DNA of 64,000 bases, taken from contig NZ_JAHKNI010000014.1 in NCBI RefSeq assembly GCF_018860155.1, forward strand, positions 1 through 64,000, in the 5' to 3' direction. The position numbers were made by a program, and so were the translations under genes. Under the pieces are notes generated by a model that was not told where the DNA came from, searched no databases, and was given only the letters and a program-made list of their open reading frames with translations. How positions within the stretch are numbered: position 1 is the stretch's first letter; each line of letters opens with the position of its first letter. Positions 34,296-42,719 of the stretch are shown one piece after another. Source of the stretch: Nocardia albiluteola. Its GTDB lineage: Bacteria > Actinomycetota > Actinomycetes > Mycobacteriales > Mycobacteriaceae.

Positions 34296-35537
34296 ATGTC
34301 CGAACTCTCCCCCGTCCTCAAGCAGGCCACTCCGGTCACCGTCGATCACGGTGAGGGGTGCTATTTGTACGGCACCGACGGCCGCCGGTACCTCGATTTC
34401 ACCGCCGGCATCGGGGTCACCAGCACCGGCCACTGCCATCCGCGGGTCGTGGAGGCCGCCCGCGCGCAGGTCGGCAGCCTCATCCACGGCCAGTACACGA
34501 CCGTGCTGCACCGGCCGCTGCTCGAGCTGACCGAAAAGCTGGGCACGGTGCTGCCCGCCGGACTCGACTCGCTGTTCTTCTCCAACTCCGGCAGCGAGGC
34601 GATCGAGGCCGCGCTGCGCCTGGTGCGCCAGGCCACCGGACGGCCGAATGTGATTGTGTTCCATGGCGGTTTCCACGGCCGCACCGTCGCCGCGGCCACC
34701 ATGACCACCTCGGGCACCCGGTTCTCGGCCGGATTCAGCCCGCTGATGGGCGGGGTGCACGTCGCGCCGTTCCCCACCGCCTACCGCTACCGCTGGAGCG
34801 AGGAGCAGGCCACCGAATTCGCGCTGCGCGAACTGGATTACCTCTTCCAGACGCTCAGCTCGCCCGCGGAGACCGCGGCGTTCTTCGTCGAGCCCGTGCT
34901 CGGCGAGGGCGGCTACATCCCCGGCAACACCGCGTTCTTCCAGGGCCTGCGCGAGCGCGCCGACCGGCACGGCATCCTGCTGGTGATAGACGAGATCCAG
35001 ACCGGATTCGGACGAACCGGAAAGTTCTTCGGGCACCAGCACTTCGGCGTGCGGCCCGACGTCATCACCATCGCCAAGGGCCTGGCGAGTGGCTTCCCGC
35101 TCTCGGGCATCGCCGCCCCGGCCGCACTGATGGCCAAGGCGTGGCCCGGCTCGCAGGGCGGCACCTACGGCGGCAACGCGGTCGCGTGCGCCGCGGCCGT
35201 CGCGACGCTGGAGGTCATCGAGTCCGAGGGCCTGGTGGACAACGCCGCGGCCCGGGGGCGCCAGCTCATCGAGGGTTCACGCAAGTCCGCCACCATCGCG
35301 GTGGGCGACGTGCGGGGGCTCGGCCTCCTGGTGGGCTCCGAATTCACCACGGCCGCAGGCGAACCCGATACCGCCACCGCGGCCGCCGCGCAGCGCCTCG
35401 CGGGCGAGAAGGGCCTGCTGCTGCTGACCTGTGGCGCCTACAGCAATGTCGTGCGGATGATCCCGCCGTTGATCGTGTCCGAGAGCCAGGTCGACGATGC
35501 GCTCGAGATCTGGTCCGCCGTCCTCGACGAGCTCTGA
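34296..35537 (+). CDS. Class III aminotransferase, GABA/omega-amino acid type
   Basis: 413 residues. PLP site: DEIQTGFGRTGK with the Asp, and the Lys in ITIAKGLASGFPL; GGTYGGNAVACAA near the C-terminal part. These enzymes move an amino group from an omega-amino acid or diamine to pyruvate or 2-oxoglutarate, giving a semialdehyde. The divergent SSADH-type gene supports that. Specificity cannot be told. Confidence 0.88.
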   Translation: MSELSPVLKQATPVTVDHGEGCYLYGTDGRRYLDFTAGIGVTSTGHCHPRVVEAARAQVGSLIHGQYTTVLHRPLLELTEKLGTVLPAGLDSLFFSNSGSEAIEAALRLVRQATGRPNVIVFHGGFHGRTVAAATMTTSGTRFSAGFSPLMGGVHVAPFPTAYRYRWSEEQATEFALRELDYLFQTLSSPAETAAFFVEPVLGEGGYIPGNTAFFQGLRERADRHGILLVIDEIQTGFGRTGKFFGHQHFGVRPDVITIAKGLASGFPLSGIAAPAALMAKAWPGSQGGTYGGNAVACAAAVATLEVIESEGLVDNAAARGRQLIEGSRKSATIAVGDVRGLGLLVGSEFTTAAGEPDTATAAAAQRLAGEKGLLLLTCGAYSNVVRMIPPLIVSESQVDDALEIWSAVLDEL

Positions 35538-35565
35538 GCTCACCCACCCCGCGAAGGGAGTCTCC

Positions 35566-36060
35566 GTGGCCCGCTACCTCACCATCACCCTGACCAAGGC
35601 CGGAATCACCTGCCGCGCACGCCTTCTCGACGAGGAGGCCCCCCGCACCTGTGCCGCGGTGTGGGATGCGCTGCCGCAGGCGGGCGATGCCTTCCACGCC
35701 AAGTACGCCCGCAACGAGGTGTACACCCTGGTCCCCCGCATCTCCGCCGCCCCGCATCGCGAGAACCCCACGGTCACACCGATTCCCGGCGACGTATGCC
35801 TGTTCGACTTCGAGCCCTGGGAGATCGGCAACCCCGCCTACGGCTACGAGCCCGGCTCCGAGGCACATCACGCCCAGGGTGCCACGGATCTTGCACTCTT
35901 CTACGGCCGCAACAATCTACTGATCAACGGTGACATGGGCTGGGTTCCGGGCAACGTCTTCGCTACCATCGAAGAGGGCCTCCCCGACCTCGCCACCGCC
36001 TGCAACTCCCTGTGGCTGCGGGGAGTAGAGGGCGAAACCCTCGCTTTCGCCCGAGCCTGA
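35566..36060 (+). CDS. DUF3830 (cyclophilin-like) protein
   Basis: 164 residues from GTG 35566 with GAAGGGAG upstream. It has a small beta-rich fold with YLTITLTKAGITCRARLL, a central DEEAPRTCAAVWDALP, and NGDMGWVPGNVFATI. DUF3830 genes often sit in catabolic operons, but their function is not known. Follows the aminotransferase by 28 bases and is surely co-transcribed with it. Confidence 0.75.
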   Translation: MARYLTITLTKAGITCRARLLDEEAPRTCAAVWDALPQAGDAFHAKYARNEVYTLVPRISAAPHRENPTVTPIPGDVCLFDFEPWEIGNPAYGYEPGSEAHHAQGATDLALFYGRNNLLINGDMGWVPGNVFATIEEGLPDLATACNSLWLRGVEGETLAFARA

Positions 36061-36095
36061 GCCGCGCGGCCCCATCGCACGGACGACCGGACCTC

Positions 36096-36127
36096 GGTAA
36101 CCCCACACCGGCCTGGGTCGGGTTACC
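36096..36127 (+). terminator. Hairpin after the aminotransferase/DUF3830 operon
   Basis: GGTAACCC (36096-36103) pairs with GGGTTACC (36120-36127), extended by one C-G pair. Loop of 16 bases. No T-run follows, so its terminator activity is uncertain. It lies 36 bases past the DUF3830 stop. Confidence 0.45.
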
Positions 36128-36230
36128 GCATCCACCCCGTGATCTCGCGACGAGCATCCGTCATTCCGGCGCGGCGCGATCACGACACCTCGGGCAGCCG
36201 GACTCGACATGGTGCGCCGACCGGCGACGC

Positions 36231-36355
36231 TCAGTCCTGAGGCTTCGCCCAGCGGCCGCGGGCCTGCTGGATGTGTTCGCGCAGATACCGTTCGACGGCG
36301 TCCTGATCCCGGGATTCGATCAGGTCGACGATGGTGAGGTGTTCGCGGGATCTGG
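36231..36355 (-). pseudogene. C-terminal fragment of a GntR/FCD regulator
   Basis: The minus strand reads SREHLTIVDLIESRDQDAVE then RYLREHIQQARGRW before the stop at 36231. This is the last helix pair of an FCD ligand domain. The rest is missing: at about 36355 the sequence switches to a different gene fragment on the other strand. Confidence 0.6.
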
Positions 36356-36487
36356 CTGATCACCGAACTCACCTGGGTCACCTGGCTGCGGTTCGTCATC
36401 TGGCTGGTACTCGGCCTGGCACTGTATTGGGGCTTCGGCTACCGCAATTCGACGCTGAACCGGCCACAAGCCGAATCGGCCGCATAG
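36356..36487 (+). pseudogene. C-terminal fragment of an amino-acid permease
   Basis: 43 codons with WLRFVIWLVLGLALYWGFGY then RNSTL and a short tail. The last helix and the YxxGxRxS motif are typical of APC-family amino acid permeases. No start or upstream part is present. It abuts the regulator fragment, so a deletion has joined the ends of two convergent genes. Confidence 0.6.
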
Positions 36488-36501
36488 CACCTCGACACTG
36501 A

Positions 36502-36540
36502 AAAGCCTGGCCCGCCAACATTGTTGGCGAGCCAGGCTTT
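36502..36540. terminator. Bidirectional terminator
   Basis: AAAGCCTGGC (36502-36511) pairs with GCCAGGCTTT (36531-36540); inside, GCCAAC and GTTGGC form a second stem with an ATT loop. The A-run on the left and T-run on the right make it work for both strands. It ends the permease remnant and the amidase gene. Confidence 0.75.
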
Positions 36541-36581
36541 CTCCGCGCGCACGGCTTGGCGTCAGGTCCCGTGCACGAGTC

Positions 36582-37982
36582 TCAGGAGGCCAGAACGGTT
36601 TCGGCGAACCGCGCGGCGGCAAGGACCAGATCGTCCGAGTGCCGCGGGCCGACGATCTGCAACCCTACAGGCATGCCCTCGGGAGTGCTGCCCGCGGGGA
36701 TGCTGATCGCGGGTTGCTGAGTCATGTTGAACGGGTAGGTGAATGGGGTCCACTGCGGCCAGCTGCGCAGGCCGCTGTCCGGCGGCACATCGTGACCGGC
36801 CTCGAAGGCGGTGATCGGCATGGTGGGGGTGATCAGCAGATCGTAGGCGGTGTGGAAGGCGCCCATCACGATGCCGATCTCGGCGGCGGTCGCGCGCGCG
36901 TCGAGATAGTCTACGGCGCTGCGGGTTTCGCCCTCATCCCAGACCGCGCCCAGGCCGGGGTCGACCCGCTCGCGGGTGCCCTCGGGGAATTTCGAGAGCA
37001 TCGCCGCGGCGCCTGTCGCCCACAGCAGTTCGAACGCCTCGAGGGGATCGGTGAAGCCCGGCTCGGCCGCGACGACCCGCAGGCCCGCCTCGTCCAGCCT
37101 GCGCACCGCGGCATCGACCACCGCCGCGACCTCGGGATCGACGTGTGCGTAGCCCAGTGTTGGCGAATAGGCGACGGTGCAGCCGCGCACGTCCCGGGTC
37201 AGCTGGCTGCGGAAGGTGGTCAGCGTGGGCGCCTGCTGGGTGGGGTCGCGCGGATCGGGCAGCGACAGGATGTCCATCAGCAGCGCGGCGTCCTCGACGG
37301 TGCGGGTGATCGGCCCGCCGTGCGCGAGCGGCCCGAACGGGCTCGCCGGATACATCGGAATGCGCCCGTGCGTGGGCTTGAATCCGACGACGCCGCAGAA
37401 CGAGGCCGGAATCCGCACGCTCCCACCGCCGTCGCTGCCGATCGACAGCGGGCCCATCCCCGCCGCGACCGCCGCCGCGCTGCCGCCGGACGAGCCGCCG
37501 GAGGTCTTGGCGGGATCGGCGGGATTGCGGGTGATGCCCGTGAGCGGGCAGTCGGTGACGGCCTTCCAGGCCAGCTCCGGGGTGGTGGTCTTGCCGACGA
37601 AGACGAGCCCGTCCTGGCGCAGCCGCGCGGTGGCGGGGCTGTCGACCGGCCACGGCATATCGGCCTGGATGGAGGTGGAGCCGCGCCGGGTGGGCCAGCC
37701 CTCGGTGAGGTAGGTGTCCTTGATCGACATCGGCACCCCGTCCAGCAGGCCCTGCACGTGCCCGGAATGCCAGCGCGCCTCCGATTCCTTGGCCTGCACC
37801 AGCGCCCGCTCGGGATCGACCAGACAGAACGCATTCAGCGCGCCGTCCCGCTCGGCGATCGCCTCGAGCACCGCCTCGGTGGCCTCGACCGGGGACAGTG
37901 CGCCGGCCGAATAGGCGGTCACCAGCTCGACCGCTGTCATGGCGGCGGGTTCGGCGGGAATATCGATATCGGGGTGGGCCAT
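36582..37982 (-). CDS. Amidase-signature-family amidase
   Basis: 466 residues. Ser-cis-Ser-Lys triad: Lys in MSIKDT, Ser in the GGSSGGSAAAVAAG stretch, and GSDGGGSVRIPASFCGVVGF. The C-terminal part is normal. It hydrolyses an amide or nitrile-derived amide in the cytosol. Follows the hydroxyacid dehydrogenase by 12 bases in one operon, suggesting it releases the acid that feeds the locus. Confidence 0.9.
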   Translation of the reverse strand: MAHPDIDIPAEPAAMTAVELVTAYSAGALSPVEATEAVLEAIAERDGALNAFCLVDPERALVQAKESEARWHSGHVQGLLDGVPMSIKDTYLTEGWPTRRGSTSIQADMPWPVDSPATARLRQDGLVFVGKTTTPELAWKAVTDCPLTGITRNPADPAKTSGGSSGGSAAAVAAGMGPLSIGSDGGGSVRIPASFCGVVGFKPTHGRIPMYPASPFGPLAHGGPITRTVEDAALLMDILSLPDPRDPTQQAPTLTTFRSQLTRDVRGCTVAYSPTLGYAHVDPEVAAVVDAAVRRLDEAGLRVVAAEPGFTDPLEAFELLWATGAAAMLSKFPEGTRERVDPGLGAVWDEGETRSAVDYLDARATAAEIGIVMGAFHTAYDLLITPTMPITAFEAGHDVPPDSGLRSWPQWTPFTYPFNMTQQPAISIPAGSTPEGMPVGLQIVGPRHSDDLVLAAARFAETVLAS

Positions 37983-37994
37983 AGCTGACTCCCT

Positions 37995-38960
37995 TCAGGC
38001 GGGGACGTACCCCAGCCTCTTGTCGACCACGTTGTCCAGTGGCCGGCCATCGATCCACTTCCGGAAATTCGCGGCGAACGCCGCGGTTATCTCGCGGCGC
38101 CAACCGGCGAAATCGCCGGAATTGTGTGGCGTGAGGTGGACATTCGGCAGATCCCACAGCGCATGGCCGTGCGGCAGCGGTTCGGGATCGACGACATCGA
38201 GCGCCGCACCGGCGAGCAGACCGGTGCGCAATGCGGTGACGAGATCGTCTGTCACTACGGATTCCCCACGACCGACATTGATGAAACGAGCATGCGGTGT
38301 GAAATTCGTGAATGCCCGGGAGTCGAACATATTCCGCGTCTGCGGAGTCAAGGGAGCAACGGCCACCACGTAGTCCGCGGCGGGCAGTTCGGCGTACAGA
38401 TCGGTGGCGACCGTGCCGAAATCCGGATCGTCCTCGCGCGCCCGGCGGCCCAGCCCACGCACCCGCATACCGACCGCACGCAGCAGCCGGGCAGTGGCGC
38501 GGCCGATCGATCCGGTGCCCACGATGAGCACCGAGGCGTCGGCGATCCGCTCGGATTCCCGATGCCTCCAGATGTGCTCGCGCTGCAGGCGCAACGATTC
38601 GGGCAGATCCTTCGCGAAATTGAGGATCTGCGCGAGTACGTATTCGGCGATGGCACTGTCGAATACGCCGCGGGTGTTGGTGACGATCACGTCGCTGGCG
38701 ATCAGTTCGTCGAACAGCACGGCATCCACACCGGTGGCACCCACGTGCAGCCAGGACAATCGATCCGCGGCGAACCAGGCGGCGGGTATCGCCGTGGTGC
38801 GGAAGTCGTCGACGAATAGCACATCGGCGCCGCGCAACGCCTCGGCGAGCCCGTCCGCGACCGTATAGCGAACCTCGGCCCGCATCGTGACCGGTCGCAT
38901 CAGCTGCGCATCGGGCCGGGTGCCATCGTGTAATACGGCGACTTTGGGGCCCTCTTTCAC
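37995..38960 (-). CDS. D-2-hydroxyacid dehydrogenase
   Basis: 321 residues. NAD motif VGTGSIGRATA; catalytic Arg in INVGRGESV, Glu in DVVDPEPLP, His in LTPHNSG. It reversibly reduces a 2-oxo acid to the D-hydroxy acid. First gene of a minus-strand operon; its promoter region holds the TTGTCAACAA site shared with the 34.2-kb divergon. Confidence 0.9.
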   Translation of the reverse strand: MKEGPKVAVLHDGTRPDAQLMRPVTMRAEVRYTVADGLAEALRGADVLFVDDFRTTAIPAAWFAADRLSWLHVGATGVDAVLFDELIASDVIVTNTRGVFDSAIAEYVLAQILNFAKDLPESLRLQREHIWRHRESERIADASVLIVGTGSIGRATARLLRAVGMRVRGLGRRAREDDPDFGTVATDLYAELPAADYVVAVAPLTPQTRNMFDSRAFTNFTPHARFINVGRGESVVTDDLVTALRTGLLAGAALDVVDPEPLPHGHALWDLPNVHLTPHNSGDFAGWRREITAAFAANFRKWIDGRPLDNVVDKRLGYVPA

Positions 38961-38988
38961 ATTGACAGACTAGAAACGCATCGTATGA

Positions 38989-38998
38989 TTGTCAACAA
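38989..38998. promoter_or_regulatory. TTGTCAACAA palindrome, second copy
   Basis: TTGTCAACAA within GATTGTCAACAATC, an exact 14-base palindrome, followed by CGA, in the divergent space between the hydroxyacid dehydrogenase and the isomerase genes. Same motif and similar flank (TCCGA) as at 34244. Confidence 0.65.
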
Positions 38999-39044
38999 TC
39001 CGATCGTGTGCGGAGGACTGGTAGCGGACGCGAGAGGGGCCCTC

Positions 39045-39785
39045 GTGGAACTGAACTTTGCCGATATCGATGGGCCCGTGGCCCAGCGTGGCATCGGCAT
39101 CATCGCGCCGTTCGACCTCGCCCTCGAGCGCGAACTGTGGCGCTGGGCGCCGCTCGAGGTCAGCCTGCATCTGGCCCGCACGCCGTACGAGCCGGTGCCG
39201 GTCTCGGTGGAGATGGCGGAGCTGGTCTCCGACGCGGTGCACCTGACCGCGGCCACCCGCAACGTGCTGCACGTGGATCCCGAAGTCATCGCCTACCTGT
39301 GCACCTCGGGCAGTTTCATCAAGGGCCTGGCCTACGAGCGATCGCTGGTCGAGGCCATCTGCCGCGCCGGGGCCGCCGCCGCGGTCACCACCTCCGGGGC
39401 GCTGATCGAGGCGGTCCGCAAACTGGAGATCACCCGCATGTCGGTGATCACCCCCTACGACGAGCAACTGACCGGCAAGCTGCACGAATTCCTCGACGAG
39501 GCGGGCTGCACGGTGATCCGCTCGGATCACCTCGGCCTGGGCGGTGGCATCTGGAAGGTCAGCTACCGCACCATCGCCGAGCGCATCATCAACGCCGACG
39601 ATCCGCAGGCGCAGGCCATCTTCGTCAGCTGCACCAACCTGCCCACCTACGACCTGGTCGAACCGCTCGAACGGGCGCTGGGCAAGCCGGTCCTGACCGC
39701 GAATCAGCTCACCATGTGGGCCTGCCTGGGCCGCATGAAACTTCCCATGATGGGGCCTGGCAAGTGGCTCCAGAACGTTTTCTGA
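39045..39785 (+). CDS. Maleate isomerase/Asp-Glu racemase-superfamily protein
   Basis: 246 residues from GTG 39045, preceded by GAGAGGGG. Two cysteines sit in the usual places: Cys86 in LCTSGSF and Cys196 in VSCTNLPTY, as in maleate cis-trans isomerases. Such enzymes interconvert maleate and fumarate. Next to an amidase and acid dehydrogenases, it may isomerise a breakdown product. Confidence 0.82.
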   Translation: MELNFADIDGPVAQRGIGIIAPFDLALERELWRWAPLEVSLHLARTPYEPVPVSVEMAELVSDAVHLTAATRNVLHVDPEVIAYLCTSGSFIKGLAYERSLVEAICRAGAAAAVTTSGALIEAVRKLEITRMSVITPYDEQLTGKLHEFLDEAGCTVIRSDHLGLGGGIWKVSYRTIAERIINADDPQAQAIFVSCTNLPTYDLVEPLERALGKPVLTANQLTMWACLGRMKLPMMGPGKWLQNVF

Positions 39786-39794
39786 AGGAGACCC

Positions 39795-40520
39795 GTGACA
39801 GCGATCGGATTCATCTACCCCGACCACGCCGCCGAGGACGACTATCCGCGCGCCGGCGCCCTGCTGAATGCAGACCTGCGCATCGCCCACATCTACGGCA
39901 CCGACCTGCACGCGGTGCCCGAACTACTGGATCTGGGCAGCCCGGACAAGCTGCGGCACGGGGCGGAGCTGCTGGCCGGGCATGCGCCCGCGGCCGTCGT
40001 CTGGGCCTGCACCTCCGGCAGTTTCGTCTACGGCCCGCAGGGCGCGCGCGAGCAGGTGCGCGGGCTCGGGGAGGCCGCGGGGGTGCCCGCGTCGAGCACC
40101 AGCTTCGCCTTCGTCAACGCGGCGCGGGCGATCGGGGTGGCGCGGGTGGCCGTGTGCGCCAGCTATCCGGACGAGGTCGCGAAGCTGTTCGTGGATTTTC
40201 TTGCCGCCGAGGGCATCCGGGTCGTCTCGATGTCGAGCGCGGGCATCGACACCGCGGCCGAGGTCGGCACGCTGTCGCCCGAGCGGGTGCTCGAGCTCGC
40301 GATCGCCAACGATCACCCCGAGGCGCAGGCGCTGCTGATCCCCGACACCGCGATGCACACCGTCGAGGTGCTGCCGAGGCTCGAGGCGGCGCTGGGCAAG
40401 CCGGTGCTGACCGCCAATCAGGTCACCGTCTGGGAGGGCCTGCGGCTGGCCGGATATGCTCCCGTCTCACCGAGCCTGGGGAGGCTCTTCTCGGAAAGGC
40501 TCGTCCATGCCGGTCATTGA
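39795..40520 (+). CDS. Asp-Glu racemase-superfamily protein lacking the second cysteine
   Basis: 241 residues. Cys72 in ACTSGSF matches its neighbour, but the second cysteine is replaced by Asp184 (IPDTAMHT). It follows the first isomerase by 9 bases and its C-terminus overlaps the GntR gene. It may be a partner subunit, or have a different activity such as a decarboxylase-like reaction. Confidence 0.78.
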   Translation: MTAIGFIYPDHAAEDDYPRAGALLNADLRIAHIYGTDLHAVPELLDLGSPDKLRHGAELLAGHAPAAVVWACTSGSFVYGPQGAREQVRGLGEAAGVPASSTSFAFVNAARAIGVARVAVCASYPDEVAKLFVDFLAAEGIRVVSMSSAGIDTAAEVGTLSPERVLELAIANDHPEAQALLIPDTAMHTVEVLPRLEAALGKPVLTANQVTVWEGLRLAGYAPVSPSLGRLFSERLVHAGH

Positions 40521-41196
40521 GTTCGAACCGGTCAACCGGCAGTCGACCGCGGAAATGATCGCGGACCGGCTGCGGGAGGCCATCATGCGCGGCACGCTCG
40601 CGCCCGGCGCGCAGCTCGTCGAGGCCGATCTGGCCGCGCAGTTCGACGTGTCGCGCGGCCCGGTGCGAGAGGCCATGCAGCGCCTGGTCTCCGAGGGACT
40701 GCTGCACAGCATCCGGCACCGCGGCATCTTCGTGATCGAGCTGACCCAGGACGACGTGATCGACGTCTACCGGGCGCGCACCGCGATCGAGGGCGGTGCG
40801 CTGGAACTGATTCTGGACGGCCGCCGCGAGATCGCCTACGCGGCGCTGGAACCGAGCGTGATCGAAATGGTCACGTGCGCCGAGCGCGGCGACGCCGCCG
40901 GGGTGTCCGAGGCGGATCAGGCCTTCCACGAGGCCTTTGTCGACAGCGCCGACAGCCCCAGGCTCACCCGCGCGGCCCGCACCCTGCTGATCGAGACCAG
41001 AATGTGCCTGGGCGCACTGCAGTCCGCCTACCCCGACCTGCGCGATCAGGCCCGCGAGCACGTCGACCTGCGCGATGCCGTCGGCGAGGGATCCCCGGCC
41101 CGCGCCCGCCAGCTGCTGATCGAGCACATGCACGACGCGGTCGAGCGGCTGCGCGCCCAGCGGGCGCCCGAGCACATCCAATCCGACGTCAGCTGA
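40507..41196 (+). CDS. GntR/FCD-family transcriptional regulator
   Basis: 229 residues. N-terminal wHTH: REAIMRGTLAPGAQLVEAD, VSRGPVREAMQRLVSEGLL. C-terminal FCD helices with metal ligands (EADQAFHEAFVDSAD, EHVDLRDAV). FCD regulators bind small carboxylic acids. It ends the isomerase operon and is the probable binder of the TTGTCAACAA sites at 34.2 and 39.0 kb. Confidence 0.9.
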   Translation: MPVIEFEPVNRQSTAEMIADRLREAIMRGTLAPGAQLVEADLAAQFDVSRGPVREAMQRLVSEGLLHSIRHRGIFVIELTQDDVIDVYRARTAIEGGALELILDGRREIAYAALEPSVIEMVTCAERGDAAGVSEADQAFHEAFVDSADSPRLTRAARTLLIETRMCLGALQSAYPDLRDQAREHVDLRDAVGEGSPARARQLLIEHMHDAVERLRAQRAPEHIQSDVS

Positions 41197-41207
41197 GCCC
41201 ACCACGC

Positions 41208-41229
41208 GTGTACACAATACCGAGTACAC
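41208..41229. promoter_or_regulatory. GTACAC repeats at the toxin-antitoxin promoter
   Basis: GTGTACAC (41208-41215) is palindromic, and GTACAC recurs at 41224-41229, 14 bases on. The second copy ends 8 bases before the antitoxin ATG. Phd-type antitoxins bind such repeats to repress their own operon. Confidence 0.5.
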
Positions 41230-41237
41230 TCCAATTC

Positions 41238-41510
41238 ATGGACGACGATTCGATCAGCATCCGGCAGCTACGCGCCAGTCTCGCAGCCGTGATCGACAAG
41301 GCGGTCGCAGGCGAGTCGACGACGGTCACCCGCGACGGGCAGCCCGTGGCCGCCATCATCCCCATGTACATGCTGGAAAAGCTCGAACAGTGGGAAGACG
41401 AGCAGCTCACCCGGATGGCCGACGAGGCCGAGCGTGAGCCAGGCGAGCGGACCAGCCTTACCGAGATGATGGCCGAGGTTCTCGACGAACCGAAGCATGG
41501 CGCGGCGTGA
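41238..41510 (+). CDS. Phd/YefM-type antitoxin
   Basis: 90 residues. ISIRQLRASLAAVIDKAVAG and TVTRDGQPVAAIIPM are the Phd/YefM DNA-binding fold; the acidic C-terminus (EDEQLTRMADEAEREPGE) wraps the toxin. The stop overlaps the toxin start (GTGA), a typical coupled arrangement. Confidence 0.9.
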   Translation: MDDDSISIRQLRASLAAVIDKAVAGESTTVTRDGQPVAAIIPMYMLEKLEQWEDEQLTRMADEAEREPGERTSLTEMMAEVLDEPKHGAA

Positions 41511-41779
41511 AGTACGGATTCGAATTCACGCCTGCCGCCCGGCGAGCGATCCGAGCCATCCCGCAGGCAGACGCACTGGGATTGCTTAGTGCGATCACCG
41601 CCTTGGGCAACGACCCGTACGCACCGAATCCGAACATCAAGCCGATGGTGGGTGACACGTATACCGGCTACTACCGATTGCGCCACGGGAACTACCGCGC
41701 GATCTACCGCATCGACGACGGCCTCCTGATCATTCTGGTCATCAACGCGGGGCACCGTCGCGATATTTATCAGCGGTAG
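41507..41779 (+). CDS. RelE/ParE-type toxin
   Basis: 90 residues from GTG. FTPAARRAIRAIPQADA and the conserved YRLRHGNYRAIYRIDD followed by RDIYQR fit the RelE fold; Arg, His and Tyr of the mRNA-cutting site are present. It probably cleaves mRNA at the ribosome when the antitoxin is degraded. Confidence 0.88.
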   Translation: MKYGFEFTPAARRAIRAIPQADALGLLSAITALGNDPYAPNPNIKPMVGDTYTGYYRLRHGNYRAIYRIDDGLLIILVINAGHRRDIYQR

Positions 41780-41795
41780 AGCGGAGTACCGGCCC

Positions 41796-42719
41796 CTAGT
41801 CGAACAGGCCGCGCGGGCGCACGACCAGGACCGGGGACGAGCGCTTTCCCTTTTCCTCCAGCAGCGCAATGGCTTTGCCGTCCTCGGTGAGGGCGGCGTG
41901 CACCCCGCGCAGGCCGATCGGGTCGAGCCAGCGGCCGTCGCGCAGGGATTCGGCCTCCTCGCCCGTGATGCTGCGATGTGGGAAGGCCAGGCGCGCGGCG
42001 GAATCGATGTCGAGGTTCAGGGTGGGGTCCTGCGCCAACGCGTCGAGCGTGCGCGCATGCTCGAGGGTGAACGGGCCCACCCTGGTGCGACGCAGAGCCG
42101 TGAGATGGCCACCGACGCCGAGGCTTTCACCCAGGTCGCGGGCCAGGGCGCGGATGTAGGTGCCCGAGGAGCACTCCACCTCCACGTCCAGATCGACGAA
42201 TGTGGTTGCACCGGCCTCGATATCGCGGCGGGCCAGCACCTCGAAGCGGGAGACGGTGACGGGGCGGGCCGCCAGTTGCACGTCCTCCCCCGCGCGGGCG
42301 CGGGCATAGGCGCGCTCACCGTCGACCTTGATCGCGCTCACCGTGGCCGGGACCTGTTGGATGTCACCGGTCAATGTCGCTATGCCCGAGGCGATCTCGG
42401 CATCGGTGACATGCGAGGCCGGAGCGGTGGACAGGACCTCGCCCTCGGCGTCGTCGGTGACGGTCGCCTGACCCAGGCGGATGGTCGCGGAGTACGCCTT
42501 GGTGGTCAGGGTCAGCAGGCCGAGCATCTTCGTCGCGCGCTCCACGCCCAGCACCAGCACGCCGGTCGCCATCGGGTCCAGCGTCCCGGCATGCCCGATC
42601 TTGCGGGTGCGCAACAGCTTCCGGCAGCGCGACACCACATCGTGACTGGTCATGCCGCCGTCCTTGTCCACCACCAGCAGCCCGCCCAGCGCGTCCACCA
42701 GGGCCGGTTCGCGTCCCAT
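41796..42719 (-). CDS. truB: tRNA pseudouridine-55 synthase
   Basis: 307 residues from ATG 42719. Catalytic loop GHAGTLDPMATGVL with Asp, and CSSGTYIRALARDLG. Converts U55 to pseudouridine in the T loop. The start overlaps the pptT stop by one base (TGATG). The truB-pptT pair is conserved in mycobacteria. Confidence 0.96.
   Translation of the reverse strand: MGREPALVDALGGLLVVDKDGGMTSHDVVSRCRKLLRTRKIGHAGTLDPMATGVLVLGVERATKMLGLLTLTTKAYSATIRLGQATVTDDAEGEVLSTAPASHVTDAEIASGIATLTGDIQQVPATVSAIKVDGERAYARARAGEDVQLAARPVTVSRFEVLARRDIEAGATTFVDLDVEVECSSGTYIRALARDLGESLGVGGHLTALRRTRVGPFTLEHARTLDALAQDPTLNLDIDSAARLAFPHRSITGEEAESLRDGRWLDPIGLRGVHAALTEDGKAIALLEEKGKRSSPVLVVRPRGLFD

Noticed and set aside
31487..34530. 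Plus-strand open frames over the tartrate-type and aldehyde dehydrogenase genes
   Set aside because: Shadow frames; the minus strand has full-length families with catalytic residues.
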